DNA of 64,000 nucleotides from Isoetes taiwanensis (taxonomy: Eukaryota > Streptophyta > Lycopodiopsida > Isoetales > Isoetaceae): the NCBI GenBank assembly GCA_021234155.1, contig JAJEKV010000013.1, forward strand, positions 11,682,669 to 11,746,668, in the 5' to 3' direction. This document shows, in pieces, positions 33,440 to 45,128 of this stretch. The notes beneath the pieces were generated by a model. That model saw nothing but the letters and a program-made list of their open reading frames with translations, was not told the origin of the DNA and ran no database searches. The number at the start of each line of letters is the position of its first letter. The first letter of the stretch is position 1. The position numbers and the translations under genes were made by a program.

Positions 33440-35480
33440 CATTCTATCATCGCGATAGAATAGAATAGAATACATTATTGTCCCTTGTGCCCTGAGGCCC
33501 CTGGACTTGTGTAGCATGGGCGAGCTCCCTGATGGGGGCTACTAGCTCATCCTTATTTGTTTTATTGTAGCCTTTTACGAAGGCTCACTTTTTTTTCTAT
33601 TAATGCTTAGGCACCCTACTTTGTTCCGCCGTCACAGGCCCGGTCTGTGGTGTGCGTCTATATCAAACAGCTTTAAGCTGTACATTTAGTGGGCATCTAT
33701 GATTTGCCTCTTGAGCAACTCATATCGTAAGCCCTTTTGTTCGTGGTGTGCTTCCCGATTAATGCATTCGGCATCTCATTATTGCATCGCCGGATCTCTC
33801 ATTGTTTCTGTCCTTGCCATCATGGCATGTACTGGTTGTCCCCATCTTACTTTTCTGTACTTTTCCCTGATGTCTATGTATGTTGGACACTCATTGAGCA
33901 TGTGGTTTTCGTCCTCCACTTCCATTACATCGCATTTACGCATAATCATCTGTTTTTTCTATTTTCCTCCACTTTTGTCCTTTTCAATTCTCGGATCATG
34001 GCACCCCATCACGAATTTTGCTAAGATATCTCTTCTCCGTTTTTCCAAGCATGTTATCTTGGTACATACATTTGCCCTATCATCCACTCTGGATTGAATC
34101 TTGTCATGAGCGAGTGTTTTAGGTCCCGTGTGCTTTTGCCATGCCATGCGTAGCTTTTACTTGCCCAATCCTCATTCCATTGGCCTTCATCGATCGTTAA
34201 ACTCAGATTCATCCCCATTTTCTCTGGTCCATATTGCTACATCCCTAAACCATCCCGCTTGTGGTGATGTGCGACTTCTTTGCTGATTCGTTGATTGTGA
34301 TGCTCGCTAACTTCTCGACTTCCCACCTGCATTATTTCTTATGATGTATATCGATGGTCCTTTCCCATGCTCTCACTTCCATAGGTTTTCGACTGTCTCA
34401 TACACTATGGTTGTCAATGGCGTGTTTGCTCTTAGTTTGAATTTTGTTTTATGCGGTAATGCGAAAATACCTTTTTGTTTTTTCCCACTTCTTGTCTGCA
34501 TTAGCCCCGGGTCCCCAAGCTTCCGCCCGTATAGCTATTTGCGTTGTGGCGACTACTTTTTGAATAGGTAGCATTTGATTTCAGGTCTATTATTACATTT
34601 ACATTGCGAAGTTTTTCATGTTGTAGTAGCTCCCTATGGTACGCTTGGAATCTAGCATCGCCCCTTTAAGCCCATTTCACGTCTTGGTGTGTATCATACC
34701 CTAGGTATTTGTACTCTGTTGCTTCTTCTAATTCTGTCCCTAGATATTTGAACGGCTTGTGATTATTCCTGTTACCAAAAAAGACTATTTTGGTTTTTGT
34801 AAGATTCACTGTTAGCCCTGTCTTTTCACAGAAGATCTCTAGTAGTTTCAGCAACCTGTGTATTCCCTTGTTCTTTGTGGCCATCATACCCAAATCATCA
34901 GCATATAACATGATAGGTACCTTGGTTCCCCCGAGTATGGGGGCGTCCACGTCCCCTTGCTGTTCTGCTATGAAATCCTGTAGGGCATCTATATATATTC
35001 CAAACAGTGTTGGGGATAAAGGACATCCCTGTTTGACTCCTGTGTCGCAGTTTATTGCCTTTCCTTCTTCTTCTATTTTTGCATATACATTATAGTACAA
35101 TCTTGCAATTGCCCCTACCATGTCTCTCGGTGCCTGCATGTCTATGAGCCTCTGTATGAGCTTTTCCCTTGGTACCGTGTCAAAAGCTTTTCTGAAGTCC
35201 ACAAAACAGCATATCACTTTCTTTCCGTGGCCTCTATTATGCTCTATTAGTATCCGGAGGGTTACTAGATGGTCTGTTGTTGAGTGTTTTGGTCTGAAGC
35301 CTGCCTGCCCCTGTGCTCTCAAATTCCCTGCCTCTGCCCATTGCTTTAATTTATTGTCTAGGACCTTCCCGTACCACTTTGCGAAAATGGAGCTTACCAT
35401 TATTGTCCTGTAGTTTCCAGGTTCCTGTTTACTCCCCCCCCTTGTGTAGGGGTATGACCCTATTGTACGCCATATATATT
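33440..35480 (-). mobile_element. Second type of LINE, minus strand, 3' part
   Basis: A reverse transcriptase frame (34666-35400) is flanked upstream on its strand by a broken frame with GNYRTIMVSSIFAKWYG spanning the ORF start. Downstream are decayed C-terminal words (ELLQHEKLRNVNVI, IRAEAWGPGAN) down to about 33700. The 3' end seems to run to a (ATTCT)n tail at 33454-33474 next to a small ATTCTATC/GATAGAAT palindrome. The 5' end is not defined past 35480. It is a different family from the 27-kb LINE. Confidence 0.7.
34666..35400 (-). CDS. LINE reverse transcriptase fragment
   Basis: The 244-codon frame includes AGFRPKHSTTDHLVTLRILI, CCFVDFRKAFDTVPREKLI (catalytic Asp), GVKQGCPLSPTLFGIYIDAL and MLYADDLGMMA (catalytic YADD). 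VNLTKTKIVFFG and EYKYLGYDTHQDVKWA follow before the frame closes. This is the canonical order of LINE RT motifs 2-7. The endonuclease is missing, and the C-terminus continues only in broken frames. Catalytic residues are intact, but as a gene it is a fragment. Confidence 0.85.
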   Translation of the reverse strand: MVSSIFAKWYGKVLDNKLKQWAEAGNLRAQGQAGFRPKHSTTDHLVTLRILIEHNRGHGKKVICCFVDFRKAFDTVPREKLIQRLIDMQAPRDMVGAIARLYYNVYAKIEEEGKAINCDTGVKQGCPLSPTLFGIYIDALQDFIAEQQGDVDAPILGGTKVPIMLYADDLGMMATKNKGIHRLLKLLEIFCEKTGLTVNLTKTKIVFFGNRNNHKPFKYLGTELEEATEYKYLGYDTHQDVKWA

Positions 35481-37534
35481 AGGATTAATTGTAATCACTT
35501 ATTTCGCATTTCACAAGATAATACGACAACTATTATATTTTACTTCATCTTTGTATTGTATATAAGCACTTTGTATATTTCACATAAACTATGTATGTCC
35601 ATAACAATGTACAAGAAATAATGAACTCAGGTAAGAATATATAAAAATAGTGAACTCAGCAAAACTCCATCATCTAGTCCTAATCAAGGGCTTGTCCAAG
35701 CTCTCTAAACTGCGACGATACCAATGCACTCAACTATAAAAAGACGTCAACATCATAGGCCAGTGTACTCTCTCCAAGTCCACCTCCTCCTACTATAACA
35801 TTGACTGCCAATCTGCATTGAACAACACAATTTGACAATGAATAATGAAAAGGCAATAAAAAATCGAGGTGCATGATGCGACGAGTGGCTCATATGTCCA
35901 AGAGGTGTCATGGGATGCAAGATGGCCCTACTGAGTAAATGTATTGAAAGTTCTACGTGAGAGCCACAACTGCTCAGGTCTCCATCATGAAGTACTTTTT
36001 GACTGGGAAGTCAAGGAGTACTTTGGCTAACTTGAACTTTGGCGCTCCAAATCAAACCTGTAAAAAACTCATACCAAATCCTTATCTACTACTTCAAATA
36101 AATCTTCATGTAGATCATGTCAAAAGGTGAAGTTCTTATTCCCTCATAGAATCCCTAAACACAAAAAGGGAGATTTAGATAATATGGCTAGTTGAAATTA
36201 GAATCTCAATCTTCTAGGATGGAAATATAGATGAAGATGATAAAAATGCACATGCAACATTTTAGCACATAGAAATTTAAGATAGAATAGCAGAGCCAGA
36301 GACGTTTTGATGCAGAGCAAAAACTCCAAACTAAGTTTATGCTATGCTAGATCATTATCTAAAGAGATCATCTATAAAATATTATAATAATGGCGAATTG
36401 AGTTTCTCTGTTCTAAAGTTCATAAAAATTGCTCCAAAATAAATAAGATCGCACTAAGTAAATCTGTGTTCATACTTGTCACTACAGAAAATTGCCACGC
36501 TTCAATGGAACCTCCCAATTTCTTTAAAATGAATAGCAAAAAAACATCTATGTCTGGAAATAACTGAAATAGAGATATAAACATGGCAAAGTAAAGGAGA
36601 ATCAAGATTTACAATATAATAGAAAAATATGAATTCAAGTGCCCAAAGAAAATGCTTATCAAGAAAGACACACAAGCAAACCCTAAGAATAAAATATTTG
36701 ACTAGAGAAACAATTTTAGCATAAGCAATAGAATAGTATATTGTAAATATGGTATAGATGATGTAGAAGAATGTGTGATTATAGAAGGTAATATATAGAA
36801 ATCTCTGTGTTAAAGTTCGGGCATATAATTTCAAGCCACAAACTTTATTAACAACCAGAGTATGGGATTTGAACTCAATAGTCATGAACTGGTACTAATA
36901 TAGAATAAAACCTCCAGAAATTTCATACCCTGCTCTTCCTGGCAGACCCCAAATTTACACCTCCAGAGAACCGATGATGCTCCATTGCTCAACTACTAAG
37001 TTGCAAGTTTGGTTGAAGAAAGATGACTTGCCTAAGAAAATGCTTGAAGCAAACAAAAGACAACAAGATGGTGCCGCACAAAGGGTTGCTCTCATGAAGG
37101 GGCTAACAAAGGATTCAAAATTTTGCATTGCATTCATATAACATTCAAAATTCAGGAACACATTGCAAATGATGCAAGTTCATCTAACTTCGTTTACATA
37201 AAACAAAGCTACACATTTAATTGGATCCACATACTGTAAGCAATGTCTTTTTTCAAAAAGACACGAAAATCGAACTCCAAAATATCATACGAGGACTATT
37301 CTATTGAGATTAATATGAAGGAAATTATTGAAAGGACATTCCAAATTTGTGTTCAATATGTAGCACAGTAACAGGAGGTTCCAGTAGGATTTGATATGGA
37401 TGCATAAATCACCATTGCTAAGACCATAGTCCCAAGCCTTGCAAGAGCTGAGCTCCAGACTTCGGAGAATAGAAGCTGCAGCAAATGACACACTAGTACC
37501 ACAAGCCCAAAGAAACCCGCAAGGCGATCAATCG
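35481..37534. other. AT-rich sequence, no gene recognised
   Basis: Long, low-complexity minus-strand frames rich in Phe, Tyr and Ile (for example 36502-36885) are what AT-rich DNA gives by chance. I see no domain, splice pattern or repeat that I can support. Confidence 0.4.
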
Positions 37535-38628
37535 GGGTCACTGGTCAACTGAACGTCGGCCGCAGGCCCAGCCCGCCGCTTTTGCGTGCCCGCCACCGGG
37601 CCAAAGTGGGCGGTGCCCCACCGGTGTGTGAGCTCGCGTGGCCAGGAGGACGCAGCCACAACCCGGTAGTTCGGGGCCGCGGGAAGAGTGGGAGAGAATC
37701 TCACCGGAAGATACACACCACAGATCCTTGGCGCATGGCGTTTCGGGTCGGGACACGTTGAGATTCGTTGTGATCGGCCGGTGTAGGGTCAGCGCCGAGC
37801 CCTGGTAGTAGTGGTGTTCCGCGATTCGCGGATGCACGAGTTCGAGAGGCCATCTGCGGCGGGGCAAGTTACCGAAGGGCACATCTCGTATGTGAGCGGG
37901 ATCTTACTCGGTCGCGGCGGGGAGGCACGCGGGAGGGAGTTCGCCAGGTCGAGGATGCCATGATCGACCAAATCTTTGCGATTGCACACGCTCCAACCAA
38001 ATGATACCCCTCACGCCTCTACTCCCGACCCACGGCACCCCCTCTATTTCTTTGGCTCGCTCCCGCTCGGCCAAATCTTTGCCCCTGCGCCTCGCCGCTT
38101 GTCCGAAATCGCCCCATAACTTCGATCGCTCTCATTTTGCTACTCAATAGGAATTGTGCGGTGGGTGGTGGTGCAGGAACTCGTCGGAGTTTCCCATGGC
38201 GAAGGGTGATAGCCTCAATTCATGGTTGTGGACATGGACCTCATCTTCCTCATGGAGACATGGGATGGGAACACCAGACCCTGGTTTGATCCGCCGTGGT
38301 ACCGGCATTTTTTAGTGTTCAATGGTTGTACAGGGAAGACATGGGCGCGGTGGGGTTGCTGCTACTAGGGTAGCCTTGGCACATTTGGTTTCCGGAAGAC
38401 CGGCCGGACATAACCGCTACTTGTGGATCCGAGTGCACCACCCTGGCGGAGATCCTCTCTTCCTAGCTGCTTGCTACTTTCCCATGCAGAGAGTCCCTTC
38501 TATCACGGCCACTCGGAGGTGGACAGGATGGACCCGTATGTCGATCTATATGATGACATCTGGCCTAGCGGATGGGCAGAGTTATGCTCCTTGGAGACTT
38601 CAATGCGCGGACAAGGGTGGAATAGGCC

Positions 38629-38985
38629 ATGCGGCTGGACCCCCTAGCGGATGGCGTCTTTGCGATTTGCGTCCCGCAGAGGCGGTTTGCACCGCGACAC
38701 CTCGGATGGTCGGGTCACTTCGCTTTGGCGGAACAATTGCTCCTCATGTGCGGTATCTTTGACCTGCTCATATGCAATGGCCTACCACAATGGCCCTCTT
38801 CCCACGGGTACACTTGCAGACAGGACAATCACGGCGGCAGAACTAGTGTCGTGGATTATGTCATAGTGGCTGCGCAGGATGTACACCTTGTCAGCCATTT
38901 CCACGTTGGCACGGACAGTCGGAACGAGGAGGCCGACTCAGATCACCTCCCACTCTATGTGAAGCTAGCCTGGCCAGCCCGCCTA
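38629..38985 (+). pseudogene. LINE APE-type endonuclease fragment
   Basis: The frame has LLICNGLPQWPSSHGYTCR, then SVVDYVIVAAQDVHLVSHF and NEEADSDHLPLYVKL. The order N-G, T, S-x-DY and SDHLPL matches the C-terminal half of the apurinic-like endonuclease domain of LINEs; the His in SDH is catalytic. The upstream half (CYFPMQRVPS and following at 38470) is in another frame. The reading frame ends in the inserted TRIM. Confidence 0.75.
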
Positions 38986-39014
38986 CCCCCTCGATGCTTG
39001 ATAGCTTGCCGCAC

Positions 39015-39173
39015 TGTAACATTCCTAACCGACATGCCCTTAGCCAAGCGGGCAAAACCGCGTCAGGCGTTTATGAGTAGTCGCTTCTACCCATTTATGC
39101 CGGTGTCTCGGGAACGCCCCACAGGCACATTCAAGGATCGAATACTCGAGCGGTCTACCATGGGCCCGTTACA
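39015..39173 (-). repeat. TRIM LTR, 3' copy
   Basis: It is bounded by TGTAAC and GTTACA on the plus strand and matches 39313-39470 with few differences. Confidence 0.8.
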
Positions 39174-39312
39174 GTCTCTCCCACTAGAACTATGCTCGTC
39201 CTCGAGCATCCAAGGCTATACCATGTCTATGATTACCAAGTTTTTACAAATTACCCATGCATATAGGCACCCATGGAGACTCGAACTCGAGGACACCGCT
39301 CGATACCAAGCG

Positions 39313-39470
39313 TGAACGTTTCCTAACCGACATGCCCTTAGCCAACTGGGCAAAACCGTCTAGACGTTTATGAGTAGTCGCTTCTACCCATTTATGCCGG
39401 TGTCTCGGGAACGCCCCACATGCATATTCAAGGATCGAATACTCGAGCGGTCTACCATGGGCCCGTTACA
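39313..39470 (-). repeat. TRIM LTR, 5' copy
   Basis: It ends GGGCCCGTTACA on the plus strand. Its inner edge reads TGAACGTTTCC instead of TGTAACATTCC, so the inner end has mutated. Confidence 0.8.
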
Positions 39471-42059
39471 CGACCTCGGTTGCGCTTGGATTATGAACAG
39501 GCGGAGGGTTACGCTGAGATGCTCGCAGAAGCCCTTCCGACGCAGTTCTGCGAGCCCCTATTTGGGCGACAAACCGGACCGCCTGGTTGAGCTTCTCGGC
39601 GGGCGGCCGGATGCTTTTGGGGAGACCTCCCCCACGCTAGAGATCAGAGACCGCAACCTTCCCGCATAACAAATGGTTTGATATTGAGTGAATGCAAACG
39701 CCGCACTCCGTCTCATCGTGGATCGGGACCTTAACTTCGAGGCCACCGGCCATTCAGGTGCCTTCCTTAAGGAAACAAAGGCAAGGTACCTGGCAAGGCA
39801 CCAGGGAGAAATGTTCGACCGGGCCGGGCGCACCGAGCTTTAAAGGCGCGGGGTACTCTGAAGGGCCACGACCCTACGGGGAACATCCCGGCGTTGCGAG
39901 TGGGCATTATGCAACAACTTTATGATCCCGGCGGGAACCACGGACGGATGTTCCCCATAACATAGTCCACATTTGGTGATCCGGAAGAAAGATGTCGAAG
40001 AGGCTATGACGCGCGGCTAATGGGAAGCCGGCGAACTTGGATGGCAAAGCGGAGTTGCTCAAGTGGGCAGGGCGGCCCATGGTGCCGTCTATTTACTTTG
40101 TTATTCCAGCAGTATTTGTAGGAGGGTTTTCGGTCATGGACCTAGCGGGAGTTGTTCGATCTACAAAGGCGGGGGACCCACCTTTGTCCGACCAGTGCAG
40201 AACCATCATAGTCAGCTCGGTGTACGCCAAAGGCGTGCTTGTGGCGTTGGAACAGCGAGAACCCGGATGGGCGAGAGCGCGGAAGTGTCGAGGACACTTA
40301 CCAGGCGGGCTTAGGCCAGAGTGATCGACCATTGATCACATCTTCTCCGGGACCACAGTGAGGGGCGGTCGTCGGGGCGACCTCATCTTGCTTTTTTGTG
40401 GACTTTGCAAAGGCTTTCGACCACGATCCCCGAAAAAGTTGTGGGTGAGATTGCATCATTTGGGGCTCCCTATGGATCTGCGAGCGTAGTGTCTGCATCT
40501 GCAGAGCTGCACCTGCCGCGCATGCAAGGAAGAAGACAGTCATTTGCCGGTAGCATTGGAGTTAGGCAAGGTTGTCCTCTCTCACCCACACTCTTTGGAC
40601 TTTACATTGACCGGTTGGAAGCCCGGCTAGGCGCCAATGGGGGGCGGATATCTGACTCTTGCACCAGTCATCCGGCAGCTCATCTATGCGGATGATGTGG
40701 ACCTCTTGGCCCCATACACGGAGGGAATGCATGCACACCTAGATGCCCCGGACACATTACGCTGGGGCTACGGCATTATGCGGGTCAAGCGTGGCCAAGA
40801 CTAAGGTGGTCCTCATATCCTCCTCACGTCATTCGGCATCGCCGATTGTTCACTTACGAGGCGGATGGTATCACCCGGACTACAAGTATGCGGAGGTGGA
40901 ATTCTCGTCCTCAATGTATTGGGATGCATCCATTTAGCCCGGGTGACATTGAGGTTGGAAGGCGCTATCATAATGCAAAACAATAGTCAGGCGTATTTGT
41001 ATGGAGGGGCCACCGTCCACATTTATTCCGCACCTTGGTCGAGAGCGGTTCTTTTGTATGGGATCGAGGTGTGGGGCCCGGTGGTGTCTTTTGGCGACTT
41101 GGAGCGACTTAGAGCAGGTCGAGTCGAAGGCATTTTTGGCGGGAACTTGGCGTCAAGCCCTCGGTTCCATATCAGATCTTGTTGCGGGAGACAGGATTCA
41201 TGCCCCTGCAGCATGCGGCCCTCGATAGGCACATTGTCTATTTCCGGAAGGTGGCCAACATGGCGACAATCGGCTCCGCACTTGGCTTACACTGTGGCGA
41301 TGAGCCCGCAGCGGTTCAGGGCTTGTTGGATTGGAAGGACAAGAGAGCCCAGTGGATGGGCTGGCTGGAGCGTAGGCGCACATAGGTGCGTCCAGTGCAC
41401 ACGACGCCCGGAGGGATAAATTTGAAGGGGTACTTGGACTCTTGTTTCTGGGGAAGCTCGGGACCACCATGCTTCGGAGCGGGGTAAAGGTGGCACACTA
41501 CAAGCGACACATAAACCCCACCCCGGTTGAGACCCACAACTCTACTGCGTTCTCTGTTGCCCATGAAGAAGCCCCGGGATTATCGCGTCCATTGAGCGGG
41601 GCCCACCATCTTCGGCTTGAGGCGGGTCGGTGGGTTGGAGGCTGCGCCGGGGCCAGGCTTTGTCGGTGTTGCGGGGGTTGTTGAGGATGAAAGCCATGCC
41701 TTCGCCGGCATCCGGCCTATAGTCGGTCGGGTTTCGCTATCGCGACACAGTGCGCCGCCGACGAAGCTACTTTCGATCGCCGTCAGTTCGATCCCTTGGC
41801 TCCTACCTCCAGAAGGTTTTGGATCTGTGGACTCACCTCTGCCCCCGGGCGCCTACCTGAGGTGCCGGGAATTCATGTGTATATATGTATATGTATATTT
41901 GTACAGCTGCCAGCAGGTTTGTTGCTGCGACGGGTTTCCCTCCTAAGGGGGGGTTTTTTAATCCGGGTAGCAACGGGCTTGCTGCACCCGTGTAATTTGG
42001 GTTCCATAGGCCGATTGGCCTCCAGCGGACGATAAAAGAACCTTCCTTCCTTCCTTCCT

Positions 42060-42281
42060 AAAACAATTGAATGGGTTTATATGTAATAAAAAGAAAAACA
42101 TATATTCAATAGAAAAAATAAGCATGTTAGCTTATTGGATGCATTGATTAAAACATTTTTCTTAAAATATGAATTATTTTGGTAGAGGTTCGAGTCTCTG
42201 TATTTCTTATTCCAAAGCCTTAGCCAAACGTGTATTTCATAATTCAAAATCATAGGGGTCCCAAACATACAAGAAAGGCAC
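42060..42281 (+). repeat. LINE 3' tail, copy 2
   Basis: This is about 98-99 percent identical to 30720-30941, ending GAAAGGCACC. The following tandem repeat starts with the same AGGCACC word. Confidence 0.8.
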
Positions 42282-42682
42282 CCTAAGGCCCCAATATACA
42301 ATCTGGACCATAGGATGGACGGATCCGACGACCGAGGTAGTCCAGGGGGCAGATTCATACGTTTGCAAAGACTTATCATGGACTTGCTCATAGGTGGCTG
42401 CCCGCTGATGTAATAGTGGAAGAGTTTTTGCACATGTCTAAAAAGCTCACCAACACATGCTAAGCTAGTTCTGGAACGAGAGGCACCCTGAGGCTCCAAC
42501 ATACAATTTGGACCATAGGATGGACGGATCTGACGACCGAGGTAGTTCAGGGTGCAGATTCATACGTTTGCAAAGACTTACCATGGACTTGCTCATAGAT
42601 GGCTGCCCGCTATGATGTAATAGTGGAAGAGCTGTTGCACATGCCTAAAAAGCTCACCAACACATGCTAAGCTGGTTCTGGA
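42276..42682 (+). repeat. Tandem duplication, 205-bp unit, two copies
   Basis: Both units start AGGCACCCTrAGGCnCCAA (42276 and 42481). They carry ATAGGATGGACGGATC, GACGACCGAGGTAGT and CATACGTTTGCAAAGAC, and end ACATGCTAAGCTnGTTCTGG. They differ by about 15 bases. They begin exactly at the end of the LINE tail. Confidence 0.9.
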
Positions 42683-44930
42683 AGTACTTGAAATGATCAC
42701 ATGCATTGCAAAAACTTTGTAGCTCTGCTAACACCATATCTATATTCGCAAATTCTAGGTTAGCTTCATCACTAACATCTACGCTAGTCTGATTCACTAC
42801 TTCATGTCATGTTCTAGCAAATAAGTAAGTATACAGGGTACGTAAGCTGTAGTTTAAGGATCTGCCCATCATCGATGCTCAACCATCCCAAAACCATTCC
42901 CAAATCATTTGAGGTCGATTGTTCATAAAGATCTAAAATTCGCATTCCAGATGACTCCGATTTATGCATATATAAGAATAAAACTCCCATTCGACTGTCA
43001 ATGTGAACTGCAGTGCAGGTAGAAAGAAAGTGGTGAATGCTGCCTTTAGTTTATCTTCACTCTCTCTTTAATCTGAACCCTCAAATCAATACTTCCACTT
43101 CCACACCAACCATCTCTAGGGTTTGCCCTTTGGGCAACCCAAAAAGATGACCTTGCAATAGACTAAAAGAGAGGGAAAAAAATCCCTTTTCCAATAGTTG
43201 CTCCCGAATGACTACACGAAAGAACATAAACGAGAAGTTTAGCTGACCAAATTGAAGGCTATAATTTTTTTTTTTTTTTTTTTTTAATGCTATAAATTTG
43301 CTCTGCATGAACCAGGAACTTTGCAGTAGATTTAATCCACTACAAGCATAAAAGCCATGGTTGTCATCCCTCGTTTCAAATCTTTCTTGCATGTTGTATG
43401 ATACCATTATAGTATTACAACTCTCTAGTATTGTATATTGTTAAGTATGGAAAAATCTTTTGCTTCATTTTTTTTTTTTAATTCTGACGTTGCCCAAGAC
43501 TTTGGCATGCTATGATAGAATTGAAGAACTAAGGATTTGTCATTCAAGTTGAATCAAAAGCGAAATCCTGCCCTTCAAGAGAAAACCGACCATGCCATTC
43601 AAATTGAATGGAAAGCAAAATCCCATCCCGCCTTTCAAGAGGAAACTAGCTATCCCATTCAAATTTAGGCCTAAGGCTTGGGTTCGAAAAAAGTGAGGTT
43701 AACCTTACGTTTTGTCCTGCAAAATTTGCCAATGTCCAGTTGTTGTTGAGATGAACAGGACATGCTGTCCTACAAAAAATATTAACGAATTGGACTTTGT
43801 CGTACTAAGTTTTGAAGAGTAGGATTTTGTCCTACTCTTTTTAAGTGAAGGAGGATTTTTTTAGTATGCATATTTTATATAATGTATAAATTATCTTATA
43901 TTTAGAAATTCACCTTTAAAATATTAACCAAAAAGTTAGATTACCTTTTCTTTTTACATTTAAATATATAAATCCAATTTTTCTCTCTCATGTTTCGCCC
44001 ATCTGACATCTTCCCTGTACATGGATGGGAACAAAATAGGCAGGTAGAACATCAGAGAAGAGAAAGAGAGAGAAGGCAACCACTTCCTGTCCCATTCCAT
44101 CCATGTCCATGGCCCAATAACATACGCTAGGCGATCCATTCAAGTTCCATCCACAACCCAGAGGTACAAAAAGTTTCCAATTTTTTATTCTGTTCAAGGT
44201 TCATTTTTCAATAGGAAAAAAGAAAAGGATCTGGACAAGCAATGACATTCGTTTCTGCTTAATCAAAGCATTGCATTTTTGTGTATAAGATTTCATTATC
44301 TTTTGTGAAAGTTTTTGTTCTAAGGAAGTTGGACCTTGTCCTATTATTTTTGTACTGGATTGGACATGTCCTGCTGAAATTTGGGATGCCCTATTTATCT
44401 CAAAACTAAAAGGCTTTTTGTTTACCTCACTTTTTGGGTTGCCCTAGGGGGCAACCCTGTTGTTGGAGGGTGGAGTGACGTATAGAAGGCCTCGATTTGT
44501 TCTGAGTATAATATGCCATAGAATATTCTATATGTGCGGTTGCGATTGCTTGGGTTTTTTGTGACGCCCAGTGACACTTAAACGACAAAGATTTGTTTGG
44601 GATGTGTCTGATGACAGGGATTGTTTTGGTCTTCTTTGGGTAGCTATGCAAATCTCCTCCGGCGATGAGAGTGGCATGAGTGAGCTCCTTTCTTTTAAAG
44701 CAGTTAATCCATGGCAGAAGAAGAAGAAGCAGAAGTGCAGGTACATATCTCTGGCTCTTTCCAGGGTAGCAGCATAGCCGGATTTGCTCTTTGCTAGTGC
44801 CATATCCAGGGCTTTTTAAGAAGACAATGTTACTCCTTTAACCCCAGAAGCACAGATCAACGCGAAAGGTGATTGCATTTTGATGCATTTTTCCCGTTCA
44901 GTCTGAGGGTTTGCAGAACCTGGTGATCAT
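42683..44930. other. No gene; two hairpin-repeat ends and a T-run
   Basis: At 43119-43150 the hairpin AGGGTTTGCCC/GGGCAACCC with following AAAAA marks a 3' end of the dispersed repeat family. At 44432-44460 the inverted form (TTTTTGGGTTGCCC and GGGGGCAACCC) marks a minus-strand copy. A T-run of about 22 lies at 43264-43286. Near 43545-43660 a unit with TTGAATnnAAAGCnAAATCC is present twice. No coding gene is seen. Confidence 0.5.
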
Positions 44931-44933
44931 ATA

Positions 44934-45128
44934 GATGCTTTTCGTTTTGAGCCTATCCAAGGAGAAGCTGGAGTATGTGCATGCAATTATGTTTATTAAA
45001 CAAAGCTTTTAGTTAATCACGCTTCTTGCGGCTGATTATTTGACTTGCAGGTCATTGTACCCTCTGAGGAGGCTCGTAGGTTATATTCACTTTATAATGT
45101 ACTAGAGATGTTCCGCCGCGTTTTCTAA
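44934..45128 (+). pseudogene. Ornithine aminotransferase gene fragment (two partial exons)
   Basis: Exon words RFEPIQGEAG (to 44972) and VIVPSEEARRLYSLYNVLEM (from 45051) are joined across a 78-base intron with GTATGT donor and TTGCAG acceptor, keeping frame. The motif FEPIQGEAGVI, followed by a helix ending in YNVL, is characteristic of delta-ornithine aminotransferase, a PLP enzyme of mitochondrial arginine/proline metabolism. The PLP-lysine, the N-terminus and everything downstream are missing; the frame stops at 45126. It is a scrap of a duplicated gene, either left behind or carried by a transposon. Confidence 0.6.

Larger units (their letters stand above)
39015..39470 (-). mobile_element. 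TRIM (miniature LTR retrotransposon)
   Basis: Two direct repeats of about 158 bp (39015-39173 and 39313-39470) flank 139 bp. On the minus strand each LTR starts TGTAACGGGCCC, and the left-hand LTR ends GGAATGTTACA. Just inside the upstream LTR is TTGGTATCGAGC (about 39298-39310, minus), close to the initiator-Met tRNA primer-binding site. Just before the other LTR is AGTGGGAGAGAC (39174-39186, minus), a polypurine tract. There is no coding sequence. It lies inside the endonuclease region of LINE copy 2, so it is younger than that LINE. A clean 5-bp target duplication is not visible. Confidence 0.8.
37535..42060 (+). mobile_element. LINE copy 2, with TRIM insertion
   Basis: From about 38120 this aligns with copy 1 (27190 onward). 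GC-rich DNA at 37535-38110 may be the 5' UTR that copy 1 lacks. The endonuclease is better kept than in copy 1: GYTCRQDNHGGRTSVVDYVI and SDHLPLYV (about 38805-38960), which are the family's final endonuclease motifs. The RT region (40030-41430) is badly frameshifted although GVRQGCPLSPTLFGLYIDRL (about 40558-40620) and YADDVDLLA remain. A 456-bp TRIM interrupts it at 39015-39470. Many differences from copy 1 are small indels in GC-rich stretches. Confidence 0.8.

Noticed and set aside
33260-33517. ORFs with repeated GLGWASSN or HWGGP words
   Set aside because: These are translations of the three-copy minisatellite at 33346-33417.
36420-36885. Membrane-protein-like ORFs on the minus strand
   Set aside because: AT-rich DNA gives Phe/Ile/Tyr-rich frames by chance; no start context, splice signals or family similarity.
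39015-39020. Exact 5-bp target duplication for the TRIM
   Set aside because: Left flank CGCAC and right flank CGACC are similar but not identical, so I do not claim a duplication.
44432-44460. Stem-loop followed by T-run as a transcription terminator
   Set aside because: This is the inverted form of the dispersed hairpin repeat in a eukaryotic genome; intrinsic terminators of bacterial type do not apply.
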